Positions 40,901 through 51,804 of a stretch of 64,000 bases of DNA are shown here, piece by piece; positions within the stretch are counted from its first letter, which is position 1, and the number at the start of each line of letters is the position of its first letter. The stretch is from Nematostella vectensis (Eukaryota > Cnidaria > Anthozoa > Actiniaria > Edwardsiidae): positions 622,501 through 686,500 of the forward strand of contig NC_064035.1 of assembly GCF_932526225.1 (NCBI RefSeq), given 5' to 3'. The notes beneath the pieces were generated by a model that saw only the letters and a list, made by a program, of their open reading frames with translations, did no database searches and was not told where the DNA came from. Both the position numbers and the translations under genes were made by a program.

Positions 40901-43900
40901 CCTATTTTTTTTTTCTTTTTTTTTTTTTTAAATATCGATACTTAATTATCCTGTTCTTGGTGTGTCATGACATAAAAAGAAGGTATAGGGACATTTTTAT
41001 GTACTCTCAGCATCTGTGATGTGCTCATGCTTTGTTCAGGATCCTGTACATATTTTATGCACACAAGAACTAACTAGATTCCTTGGATAACTTGATTAAG
41101 TAGATTCTAACATAGAGCATAGCGCTCGATAGATTGATATACCTTTTTTTTCCGAGTATACTGTTTTATTTTTCCTAATGTTACTTTTTGGAATTTACAT
41201 TCGCAAAAAAAAATTATCGATTATAACCTTTTGGAGGTTACACTCGTAAAACAAATTCCCGAATGTAACCCTGAAGCTTTTCCCGAATGTAACCTCCAGT
41301 CCGATGGTGACTTTGCTTAGGATAGTTTACGATACCAATAGTATTAAAAGTAATTTTCATTACAATTCCCTTCAGCAATGCCACGTTAGTCTTTCGTTGC
41401 GGGCACTTGACTACTAACGCAGCGACCCGGGTTCGATTCCCGCTGATAGCCTATTTTTTTTTTTTTTTTTTTTTTAATATCGATACTAAATTATACTGTT
41501 CTTGATGTGTCATGACATAAAAAAAAGGTATAGGGACATTTTTATGTACTCTCAGCATCTTTGATGTGCTCAAGCTTTGTTCAGGATCCTGTACATATTT
41601 TATGCACACAAGAACTAACTAGATTCCTTGGATAACTTGATTAAGTAGATTCTAACATAGAGCATGGCGCTCGATAGATTGATATACCTTTTTTTCCGAG
41701 TATACTGTTTTATTTTTCCTAATGTTACTTTTTGGAATTTACATTCGGAAAAAATATTATCGATTGTAACCTTTTGGAGGTTACACTCGTAAAACAAATT
41801 CCCGAATGTAACCCTGAAGCTTTTCCCGAATGTAACCTCCAGTCCGATGGTGACTTTGCTTGGGATAGTTTACGATACCAATAGTATTAAAAGTAATTTT
41901 CATTACAATTCCCTTCAGCAATGCCACGTTAGTCTTTCGTTGCGGGCACTTGACTACTAACGCAGCGACCCGGGTTCGATTCCCGCTGATAGCCTATTTT
42001 TTTTTCTTTATTTTTTTTTTAAATATCGATACTTAATTATACTGTTCTTGGTGTGTCATGACATAAAAAGAAGGTATAGGGACATTTTTATGTACTCTCA
42101 GCATCTTTAATGTGCTCATGCTTTGTTCAGGATCCTGTACATATTTTATGCACACAAGAACTAACTAGATTCCTTGGATAACTTGATTAAGTAGATTCTA
42201 ACATAGAGCATAGCGCTCGATAGATTGATATACCTTTTTTTCCGAGTATACTGTTTTATCTTTCCTAATGTTACTTTTTGGAATTTACATTCGGAAAAAA
42301 AATTATCGATTGTAACCTTTTGGAGGTTACACTCGTAAAACAAATTCCCGAAGGTAACCCTGAAGCTTTTCCCGAATGTAACCTCCAGTCCGATGGTGAC
42401 TTTGCTTGGGATAGTTTACGATACCAATAGTATTAAAAGTAATTTTCATTACAATTCCCTTCAGCAATGCCACGTTAGTCTTTCGTTGCGGGCACTTGAC
42501 TACTAAAGCAGCGACCCGGGTTCGATTCCCGCTGATAGCCTATTTTTTTTCTTTATTTTTTTTTTAAATATCGATACTTAATTATACTGTTCTTGGTGTG
42601 TCATGACATAAAAAGAAGGTATAGGGACATTTTTATGTACTCTCAGCATCTTTGATGTGCTCATGCATTGTTCAGGATCCTGTACATATTTTATGCACAC
42701 AAGAACTAACTAGATTCCTTGGATAACTTGATTAAGTAGATTCTAACATAGAGCATAGCGCTCGATAGATTGATATACCTTTTTTTCCGAGTATACTGTT
42801 TTATTTTTCCTAATGTTACTTTTTGGAATTTACATTCGGAAAAAAAATTATCGATTATAACCTTTTGGAGGTTACACTCGTAAAACAAATTCCCGAATGT
42901 AACCCTGAAGCTTTTCCCGAATGTAACCTCCAGTCCGATGGTGACTTTGCTTGGGATAGTTTACGATACCAATAGTATTAAAAGTAATTTTCATTACAAT
43001 TACCTTCAGCAATGCCACGTTAGTCTTTCGTTGCGGGCACTTGACTACTAACGCAGCGACCCGGGTTCGATTCCCGCTGATAGCCTATTTTTGTTTTCTT
43101 CATTTTTTTTTTTTTAAATATCGATACTTAATTATACTGTTCTTGGTGTGTCATGACATAAAAAGAAGGTATAGGGACATTTTTATGTACTCTCAGCATC
43201 TTTGATGTGCTCATGCTATGTTCAGGATCCTGTACATATTTTATGCACACAAGAACTAACTAGATTCCTTGGATAACTTGATTAAGTAGATTCTAACATA
43301 GAGCATAGCGCTCGATAGATTGATATACCTTTTTTTCCGAGTATACTGTTTTATTTTTCCTAATGTTACTTTTTGGAATTTACATTCGGAAAAAAAATTA
43401 TCGATTGTAACCTTTTGGAGGTTACACTCGTAAAACAAATTCCCGAATGTAACCCTGAAGCTTTTCCCGAATGTAACCTCCAGTCCGATGGTGACTTTGC
43501 TTGGGATAGTTTACGATACCAATAGTATTAAAAGTAATTTTCATTACAATCCCCTTCAGCAATGCCACGTTAGTCTTTCGTTGCGGGCACTTGACTACTA
43601 ACGCAGCCACCCGGGTTCGATTCCCGCTGATAGCCTTTTTTTTTTCTTTATTTTTTTTTTTAAATATCGATACTTAATTATACTGTTCTTGGTGTGTCAT
43701 GACATAAAAAAAAGGTATAGGGACATTTTTATGTACTCTCAGCATCTTTGATGTGCTAATGCTTTGTTCAGGATCCTGTACATATTTTATGCACACAAGA
43801 ACTAACTAGATTCCTTGGATAACTTGATTAAGTAGATTCTAACATAGAGCATAGCGCTCGATAGATTGATATACCTTTTTTTCCGAGTATACTGTTTTAT

Positions 43901-44159
43901 TTTTCCTAATGTTACTTTTTGGAATTTACATTCGGAAAAAAAATTATCGATTATAACCTTTTGGAGAATAGACTCGTAAAACAAATTCCCGAATGTAACC
44001 CTGAAGCTTTTCCCGAATGTAACCTCCAGTCCGATGGTGACTTTGCTTGGGATAGTTTACGATACCAATAGTATTAAAAGTAATTTTCATTACAATTCCC
44101 TTCAGCAATGCCACGTTAGTCTTTCGTTGCGGGCACTTGACTACTAACGCAGCGACCCG

Positions 44160-44180
44160 GGTTCGATTCACAATGATAGC
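44160..44180 (+). other. Damaged T-arm copy
   Basis: Here the box ends TTCGATTCA and the following CCCGC is replaced by a CACAA-like string, which destroys the 3' half of the T stem. It lies inside the 41-50 kb stretch where private changes are frequent. The monomer just upstream also has its TGTAACC hairpin disrupted, near 43962-43972. Confidence 0.85.
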
Positions 44181-47100
44181 CTATTTTTTTTTTTTTTTTT
44201 TTAAATATCGATACTTAATTATACTGTTCTTGGTGTGTCATGACATAAAAAAAAGGTATAGGGACATTTTTATGTACTCTCAGCATCTTTGATGTGCTCA
44301 TGCTTTGTTCAGGATCCTGTACATATTTTATGCACACAAGAACTAACTAGATTCCTTGGATAACTTGATTAAGTAGATTCTAACATAGAGCATAGCGCTC
44401 GATAGATTGATATACCTTTTTTTCCGAGTATACTGTTTTATTTTTCCTAATGTTACTTTTAGGAATTTACATTCGGAAAAAAAATTATCGATTATAACCT
44501 TTTGGAGGTTACACTCGTAAAACAAATTCCCGAATGTAACCCTGAAGCTTTTCCCGAATGTAACCTCCAGTCCGATGGTGACTTTGCTTAGGATAGTTTA
44601 AGATACCAATAGTATTAAAAGTAATTTTCATCACAATTCCCTTCAGCAATGCTACGTTAGTCTTTCGTTGCGGGCACTTGACTACTAACGCAGCGACCCG
44701 GGTTCGATTCCCGCTGATAGCCTATTTTTGTTTTCTTCATTTTTTTTTTTTTAAATATCGATACTTAATTATACTGTTCTTGGTGTGTCATGACATAAAA
44801 ATAAGGTATAGGGACATTTTTAAGTACTCTCAGCATCTTTGATGTGCTCATGCTTTGTTCAGGATCCTGTACATATTCTATGCACACAAGAACTAACTAG
44901 ATTCCTTGGATAACTTGATTAAGTAGATTCTAACATAGAGCATAGCGCTCGATAGATTGATATACCTTTTTTTCCGAGTATACTGTTTTATTTTTCCTAA
45001 TGTTACTTTTTGGAATTCACATTCGGAAAAAAAAATTATCGATTGTAACCTTTTGGAGGTTACACTCGTAAAACAAATTCCCGAATGTAACCCTGAAGCT
45101 TTTCCCGAATGTAACCTCCAGTGCGATGGTGACTTTGCTTGGGATAGTTTACGATACCAATAGTATTAAAAGTGATTTTCATTACAATTCTCTTCAGCAA
45201 TGCCACGTTAGTCTTTCGTTGCGTGCACTTAACTACTAACGCAGCGACCCGGGTTCGATTCCCGCTGATAGCCTATTTTTTTTTTTTTTTTTTTAAATAT
45301 CGATACTTAATTATACTGTTCTTGGTGTGTCATGACATAAAAAGAAGGTATAGGGACATTTTTATGTACTCTCAGCATCTTTGATGTGCTCATGCTTTGT
45401 TCAGGATCCTGTACATATTTTATGCACACAAGAACTAACTAGATTCCTTGGATAACTTGATTAAGTAGATTCTAACATAGAGCATAGCGCTCGATAGATT
45501 GATATACCTTTTTTTCCGAGTATACTGTTTTATTTTTCCTAATGTTACTTTTTGGAATTTACATTCGGAAAAAAAATTATCGATTGTAACCTTTTGGAGG
45601 TTACACTCGTAAAACAAATTCCCGAATGTAACCCTGAAGCTTTTCCCGAATGTATCCTCCAGTCCGATGGTGACTTTGCTTGGGATAGTTTACGATACCA
45701 ATAGTATTAAAAGTAATTTTCATTACAATTCCATTCAGCAATGCCACGTTAGTCTTTCGTTGCGGGCACTTGACTACTAACGCAGCCACCCGGGTTCGAT
45801 TCCCTCTGATAGCCTTTTTTTTTCTTTATTTTTTTTTTTAAATATCGATACTTAATTATACTGTTCTTGGTGTGTCATGACATAAAAAGAAGGTATAGGG
45901 ACATTTTTATGTACTCTCAGCATCTTTGATGTGCTCATGCTTTGTTCAGGATCCTGTACATATTTTATGCACACAAGAACTAACTAGATTCCTTGGATAA
46001 CTTGATTAAGTAGATTCTAACATAGAGCATAGCGCTCGATAGATTGATATACCTTTTTTTCCGAGTATACTGTTTTATTTTTCCTAATGTTACTTTTTGG
46101 AATTTACATTCGGAAAAACAAATTATCGATTATAACCTTTTGGAGGTTACACTCGTAAAACAAATTCCCGAATGTAACCCTGAAGCTTTTCCCGAATGTA
46201 ACCTCCAGTGCGATGGTGACTTTGCTTGGGATAGTTTACGATACCAATAGTATTAAAAGTAATTTTCATTACAATTCCATTCAGCAATGCCACGTTAGTC
46301 TTTCGTTGCGGGCACTTGACTACTAACGCAGCGACCCGGGTTCGATTCCCGCTGATAGCCTATTTTTTTTCTTTATTTTTTTTTTTTAAATATCGATACT
46401 TAATTATACTGTTCTTGGTGTGTCATGACATAAAAAAAAGGTATAGGGACATTTTAATGTACTCTCAGCATCTTTGATGTGCTCATGCTTTGTTCAGGAT
46501 CCTGTACATATTTTATGCACACAAGAACTAACTAGATTCCTTGGATAACTTGATTAAGTAGATTCTAACATAGAGCATAGCGCTCGATAGATTGATATAC
46601 CTTTTTTTCCGAGTATACTGTTTTATTTTTCCTAATGTTACTTTTAGGAATTTACATTCGGAAAAAAAATTATCGATTATAACCTTTTGGAGGTTACACT
46701 CGTAAAACAAATTCCCGAATGTAACCCTGAAGCTTTTCCCGAATGTAACCTCCAGTCCGATGGTGACTTTGCTTAGGATAGTTTACGATACCAATAGTAT
46801 TAAGAGTAATTTTCATTACAATTCCCTTCAGCAATGCTACGTTAGTCTTTCGTTGCGGGCACTTGACTACTAACGCAGCGACCCGGGTTCGATTCCCGCT
46901 GATAGCCTATTTTTGTTTTCTTCATTTTTTTTTTTAAATATCGATACTTAATTATACTGTTCTTGGTGTGTCATGACATAAAAATAAGGTATAGGGACAT
47001 TTTTATGTACTCTCAGCATCTTTGATGTGCTCATGCTTTGTTCAGGATCCTGTACATATTCTATGCACACAAGAACTAACTAGATTCCTTGGATAACTTG

Positions 47101-48895
47101 ATTAAGTAGATTCTAACATAGAGCATAGCGCTCGATAGATTGATATACCTTTTTTTCCGAGTATACTGTTTTATTTTTCCTAATGTTACTTTTTGGAATT
47201 TACATTCGGAAAAAAAAATTATCGATTGTAACCTTTTGGAGGTTACACTCGTAAAACAAATTCCCGAATGTAACCCTGAAGCTTTTCCCGAATGTAACCT
47301 CCAGTGCGATGGTGACTTTGCTTGGGATAGTTTACGATACCAATAGTATTAAAAGTAATTTTCATTACAATTCCCTTCAGCAATGCCACGTTAGTCTTTC
47401 GTTGCGGGCACTTGACTACTAACGCAGCGACCCGGGTTCGATTCCCGCTGATAGCCTATTTTTTTTTTTCTTTATTTTTTTTTTAAATATCGATACTTAA
47501 TTATACTGTTCTTGGTGTGTCATGACATAAAAAAAAGGTATATTGACATTTTTATGTACTCTCAGCATCTTTGATGTGCTCATGCTTTGTTCAGGATCCT
47601 GTACATATTTTATGCACACAAGAACTAACTAGATTCCTTGGATAACTTGATTAAGTAGATTCTAACATAGAGCATAGCGCTCGATAGATTGATATACCTT
47701 TTTTTCCGAGTATACTGTTTTATTTTTCCTAATGTTACTTTTTGGAATTTACATTCGGAAAGAAAATTATCGATTATAACCTTTTGAAGGTTACACTCGT
47801 AAAACAAATTCCCGAATGTAACCCTGAAGCTTTTCCCGAATGTAACCTCCAGTCCGATGGTGACTTTGCTTAGGATAGCTTACGATACCAATAGTATTAA
47901 AAGTGATTTTCATTACAATTCTCTTCAGCAATGCCACGTTAGTCTTTCGTTGCGTGCACTTAACTACTAACGCAGCGACCCGGGTTCGATTCCCGCTGAT
48001 AGCCTATTTTTTTATTTTTATTTTTTTAAATATCGGTACTTAATTATACTGTTCTTGGTGTGTCATGACATAAAAAAAAGGTATAGGGACATTTTTATGT
48101 ACTCTCAGCATCTTTGATGTGCTCATGCTTTGTTCAGGATCCTGTACATATTTTATGCACACAAGAACTAACTAGATTCCTTGGATAACTTGATTAAGTA
48201 GATTCTAACATAGAGCATAGCGCTCGATAGATTGATATACCTTTTTTTCCGAGTATACTGTTTTATTTTTCCTAATGTTACTTTTTGGAATTTACATTCG
48301 GAAAAAAAATTATCGATTATAACCTTTTGGAGGTTACACTCGTAAAACAAATTCCCGAATGTAACCCTGAAGCTTTTCACGAATGTAACCTCCAGTCCGA
48401 TGGTGACTTTGCTTGGGATAGTTTACGATACCAATAGTATTAAAAGTAATTTTCATTACAATTCCCTTCAGCAATGCCACGTTAGTCTTTCGTTGCGGGC
48501 ACTTGACTACTAACGCAGCTACCCGGGTTCGATTCCCGCTGATAGCCTATTTTTTTTTTTCTTTTTTTTTTTTTAAATATCGATACTTAATTATACTGTT
48601 CTTGGTGTGTCATGACATAAAAAGAAGGTATAGGGACATTTTTATGTACTCTCAGCATCTTTGATGTGCTCATGCTTTGTTCAGGATCCTGTACATATTT
48701 TATGCACACAAGAACTAACTAGATTCCTTGGATAACTTGATTAAGTAGATTCTAACATAGAGCATAGCGCTCGATAGATTGATATACCTTTTTTTCCGAG
48801 TATACTGTTTTATTTTTCCTAATGTTACTTTTTGGAATTTACATTCGGAAAAAAAAATTATCGATTGTAACCTTTTGGAGGTTACACTCGTAAAA

Positions 48896-48925
48896 CAAAT
48901 TCCCGAATGTAACCTCCAGTGCGAT
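48896..48925 (+). repeat. Monomer missing one 24-bp repeat unit
   Basis: AAATTCCCGAATGTAACC runs directly into TCCAGTGCG, with a single TTCCCGAATGTAACC instead of two, and the HindIII site is lost. The landmark interval 48526-49050 is 524 bp, close to 548 minus 24. This copy should give a double-length band in a HindIII digest. Confidence 0.92.
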
Positions 48926-51261
48926 GGTGACTTTGCTTGGGATAGTTTACGATACCAATAGTATTAAAAGTAATTTTCATTACAATTCCCTTCAGCAATG
49001 CCACGTTAGTCTTTCGTTGCGGGCACTTGACTACTAACGCAGCGACCCGGGTTCGATTCCCGCTGATAGCCTTTTTTTTTTTCTTTATTTTTTTTTTAAA
49101 TATCGATACTTAATTATACTGTTCTTGGTGTGTCATGACATAAAAAAAAGGTATAGGGACATTTTTATGTACTCTCAGCATCTTTGATGTGCTCATGCTT
49201 TGTTCAGGATCCTGTACATATTTTATGCACACAAGAACTAACTAGATTCCTTGGATAACTTGATTAAGTAGATTCTAACATAGAGCATAGCGCTCGATAG
49301 ATTGATATACCTTTTTTTCCGAGTATACTGTTTTATTTTTCCTAATGTTACTTTTTGGAATTTACATTCGGAAAAAAAATTATCGATTATAACCTTTTGG
49401 AGGTTACACTCGTAAAACAAATTCCCGAATGTAACCCTGAAGCTTTTCCCGAATGTAACCTCCAGTCCGATGGTGACTTTGCTTGGGATAGTTTACGATA
49501 CCAATAGTATTAAAAGTAATTTTCATTACAATTCCCTTCAGCAATGCCACGTTAGTCTTTCGTTGCGGGCACTTGACTACTAACGCAGCTACCCGGGTTC
49601 GATTCCCGCTGATAGCCTATTTTTTTTTCTTTATTTTTTTTTCAAATATCGATACTTAATTATACTCTTCTTGGTGTGTCATGACATAAAAAGAAGGTAT
49701 AGGGACATTTTTATGTACTCTCAGCATCTGTGATGTGCTCATGCTATGTTCAGGATCCTGTACATATTTTATGCACACAAGAACTAACTAGATTCCTTGG
49801 ATAACTTGATTAAGTAGATTCTAACATAGAGCATAGCGCTCGATAGATTGATATACCTTTTTTTCCGAGTATACTGTTTTATTTTTCCTAATGTTACTTT
49901 TTGGAATTTACATTCGGAAAAAAAATTATCGATTGTAACCTTTTGGAGGTTACACTCGTAAAACAAATTCCCGAATGTAACCCTGAAGCTTTTCCCGAAT
50001 GTAACCTCCAGTCCGATGGTGACTTTGCTTGGGATAGTTTACGATACCAATAGTATTAAAAGTAATTTTCATTACAATTCCCTTCAGCAATGCCACGTTA
50101 GTCTTTCGTTGCGGGCACTTGACTACTAACGCAGCCACCCGGGTTCGATTCCCGCTGATAGCCTTTTTTTTTCTTTTTTTTTTTTTTTTAAAAAATATCG
50201 ATACTTAATTATACTGTTCTTGGTGTGTCATGACATAAAAAGAAGGTATAGGGAAATTTTTATGTACTCTCAGCATCTGTGATGTGCTCATGCTATGTTC
50301 AGGATCCTGTACATATTTTATGCACACAAGAACTAACTAGATTCCTTGGATAACTTGATTAAGTAGATTCTAACATAGAGCATAGCGCCCGATAGATTGA
50401 TATACCTTTTTTTCCGAGTATTCTGTTTTATTTTTCCTAATGTTACTTTTTTGAATTTACATCCGGAAAAAAAAATATCGATTGTAACCTTTTGCAGGTT
50501 ACACTCGTAAAACAAATTCCCGAATGTAACCCTGAAGCTTTTCCCGAATGTAACCTCCAGTCCGATGGTGACTTTGCTTGGGATAGTTTACGATACCAAT
50601 AGTATTTAAAGTAATTTTCATTACAATTCCTTTCAGCAATGCCACGTTAGTCTTTCGTTGCGGGCACTTGACTACTAACGCAGCGACCCGGGTTCGATTC
50701 CCGCTGATAGCCTATTTTTGTTTTCTTCATTTTTTTTTTAAATATCGATACTTAATTATACTGTTCTTGGTGTGTCATGACATAAAAAGAAGGTATAGGG
50801 ACATTTTTATGTACTCTCAGGATCTTTGATGTGCTCATGCTATGTTCAGGATCCTGTACATATTTTATGCACACAAGAACTAACTAGATTCCTTGGATAA
50901 CTTGATTAAGTAGATTTTAACATAGAGCATAGCGCTCGATAGATTGATATACCTTTTTTTCCGAGTATACTGTTTTATTTTTCCTAATGTTACTTTTTGG
51001 AATTTACATTCGGAAAAAAAATTATCGATTGTAACCTTTTGGAGGTTACACTCGTAAAACAAATTCCCGAATGTAACCCTGAAGCTTTTCCCGAATGTAA
51101 CCTCCAGTCCGATGGTGACTTTGCTTGGGATAGTTTACGATACCAATAGTATTAAAAGTAATTTCCATTACAATTCCCTTCAGCAATGCCACGTTAATCT
51201 TTCGTTGCGGGCACTTGACTACTAACGCAGCGACCCGGGTTCGATTCCCGCTGATAGCCTA

Positions 51262-51285
51262 TTTTTTTTTCTTTTTCTTTTTTTT
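51262..51285 (+). repeat. T-rich variable tract after the T-arm
   Basis: Each monomer has a run of roughly 9-30 bases made almost entirely of T. Interruptions define recurring types: plain T; T with CTTTA (as near 2340); TTTTTGTTTTCTTCATTT (as near 9285); TTTTTGTTCTCGTC (near 11472); and T with two C interruptions (here). The types recur in register with the higher-order repeats, so they work as haplotype tags. The tract accounts for much of the monomer length variation. A role as Pol III terminator is plausible from position but untested. Confidence 0.88.
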
Positions 51286-51391
51286 AATATCGATACTTAA
51301 TTATACTGTTCTTGGTGTGTCATGACATAAAAAGAAGGTATAGGGACATTTTTATGTACTCTCAGCATCTTTGATGTGCTCATGCTTTGTT

Positions 51392-51405
51392 CAGGATCCT
51401 GTACA
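51392..51405. repeat. CAGGATCCTG palindrome overlapping TGTACA palindrome
   Basis: A perfect 10-bp palindrome containing a BamHI site is followed, sharing TG, by the 6-bp palindrome TGTACA. It was present in every monomer I checked, including the divergent 41-50 kb copies. One or both may be protein-recognition dyads or simply ancestral sequence; conservation in a homogenised array does not by itself prove selection. Confidence 0.85.
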
Positions 51406-51548
51406 TATTTTATGCACACAAGAACTAACTAGATTCCTTGGATAACTTGATTAAGTAGATTCTAACATAGAGCATAGCGCTCGATAGATTGATATACCTT
51501 TTTTTCCGAGTATACTGTTTTATTTTTCCTAATGTTACTTTTTGGAAT

Positions 51549-51650
51549 TTACATTCGGAAAAAAAATTATCGATTGTAACCTTTTGGAGGTTACACTCGT
51601 AAAACAAATTCCCGAATGTAACCCTGAAGCTTTTCCCGAATGTAACCTCC
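51549..51650. repeat. Dyad-rich cluster of CCGAATGTAA and TGTAACC motifs
   Basis: Within about 100 bp: TTACATTCGG (51549-51558) is the exact inverse of CCGAATGTAA, found directly at 51612-51621 and 51636-51645. TGTAACCT (51575-51582) and AGGTTACA (51588-51595) form an 8-bp stem with a five-base loop. GGAGGTTACA (51586-51595) is also the exact inverse of TGTAACCTCC (51641-51650), so two alternative cruciforms compete for the same arm. A second monomer class reads TTACATCCGG and has TTTGC in the loop: the 8-bp stem survives, but the 10-bp inverse pairs become imperfect. Confidence 0.9.
51609..51647 (+). repeat. 24-bp-offset direct repeat TTCCCGAATGTAACC x2
   Basis: Two exact 15-bp copies lie 24 bp apart, with CTGAAGCTT and a T between them. 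The arrangement is present in nearly all monomers. One unit is missing at about 48900-48914, showing that the duplication can collapse by slippage or short-range recombination. Confidence 0.92.
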
Positions 51651-51736
51651 AGTCCGATGGTGACTTTGCTTGGGATAGTTTACGATACCAATAGTATTAA
51701 AAGTAATTTTCATTACAATTCCCTTCAGCAATGCCA

Positions 51737-51804
51737 CGTTAGTCTTTCGTTGCGGGCACTTGACTACTAACGCAGCGACCCGGGTTCGATTCCCGCTGAT
51801 AGCC
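51737..51804 (+). other. tRNA-like 3' segment: T-arm with Pol III B-box, followed by T run
   Basis: CGGG (51781-51784), a seven-base loop TTCGATT and CCCG (51792-51795) form a T-arm. GGTTCGATTCC (51783-51793) matches the B-box consensus GGTTCGANTCC exactly. A T run follows within about 15-20 bases in nearly all copies, as expected of a Pol III terminator. There is no convincing A-box, D-arm or pairing 5' acceptor strand, so this is not a functional tRNA gene; a decayed tRNA or SINE-derived piece is the likely source (inference). About 104 of 118 copies keep the box intact. Starts include 164, 711, 1243, 1787, 2319, 2865, 3412, 3944, 4488, 5020, 5513, 6060, 6592, 7085, 7633, 8175, 8712, 9256, 15820, 20736, 27263, 31074, 38706, 44701, 51783, 57237, 62690, 63226 and 63770. 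Confidence 0.8.
51744..51756 (+). other. Gapped resemblance to the CENP-B box
   Basis: CTTTCGTTG is followed directly by CGGG. The mammalian CENP-B box core is NTTCGNNNNANNCGGGN. This sequence has both conserved blocks, TTCG and CGGG, and the TTG after TTCG matches the human box, but only three bases separate the blocks instead of seven. By the known spacing rule it should not be a functional CENP-B site, and chance or tRNA-like origin are alternatives. I report it as a resemblance only. Confidence 0.3.

Larger units (their letters stand above)
40900..50300 (+). repeat. Divergent monomer block
   Basis: About seventeen monomers here carry changes I did not see elsewhere. Nine have TATAACC in place of TGTAACC at the hairpin (near 41221, 42855, 43951, 44491, 46131, 46677, 47773, 48316 and 49388), which mispairs the stem. 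Four have CCAGTGCGATGG (near 45119, 46206, 47303 and 48916). Others include the broken T-arm at 44160, TGCGTGCACTTAACT at 45221 and 47951, and TATTGACATT near 47540. Internal offsets of 2185 and 2731 bp relate some copies. Less homogenisation suggests an older or less exchanged part of the array. Confidence 0.8.
51238..51782 (+). repeat. Reference monomer (545 bp) used to map internal elements
   Basis: This clean copy runs from one B-box to the base before the next. In order it holds: T-rich tract 51262-51285; TATCGATA 51288-51295; palindrome CAGGATCCTG 51392-51401 overlapping TGTACA 51400-51405; TTACATTCGG 51549-51558; an A run; an 8-bp-stem hairpin 51575-51595; two copies of TTCCCGAATGTAACC at 51609-51623 and 51633-51647, with AAGCTT 51627-51632 between them; small hairpin GTAAT-TTTC-ATTAC 51703-51716; inverted repeat CGTTAGT 51737-51743 and ACTAACG 51766-51772; and the T-arm that starts the next monomer. 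Monomer start is a convention chosen for easy indexing, not a biological boundary. Confidence 0.93.

Noticed and set aside
51652-51675. TGGTGACTTTG as a Pol III A-box
   Set aside because: It fits the A-box consensus poorly and lies about 125 bp from the next B-box, beyond the usual internal-promoter spacing.
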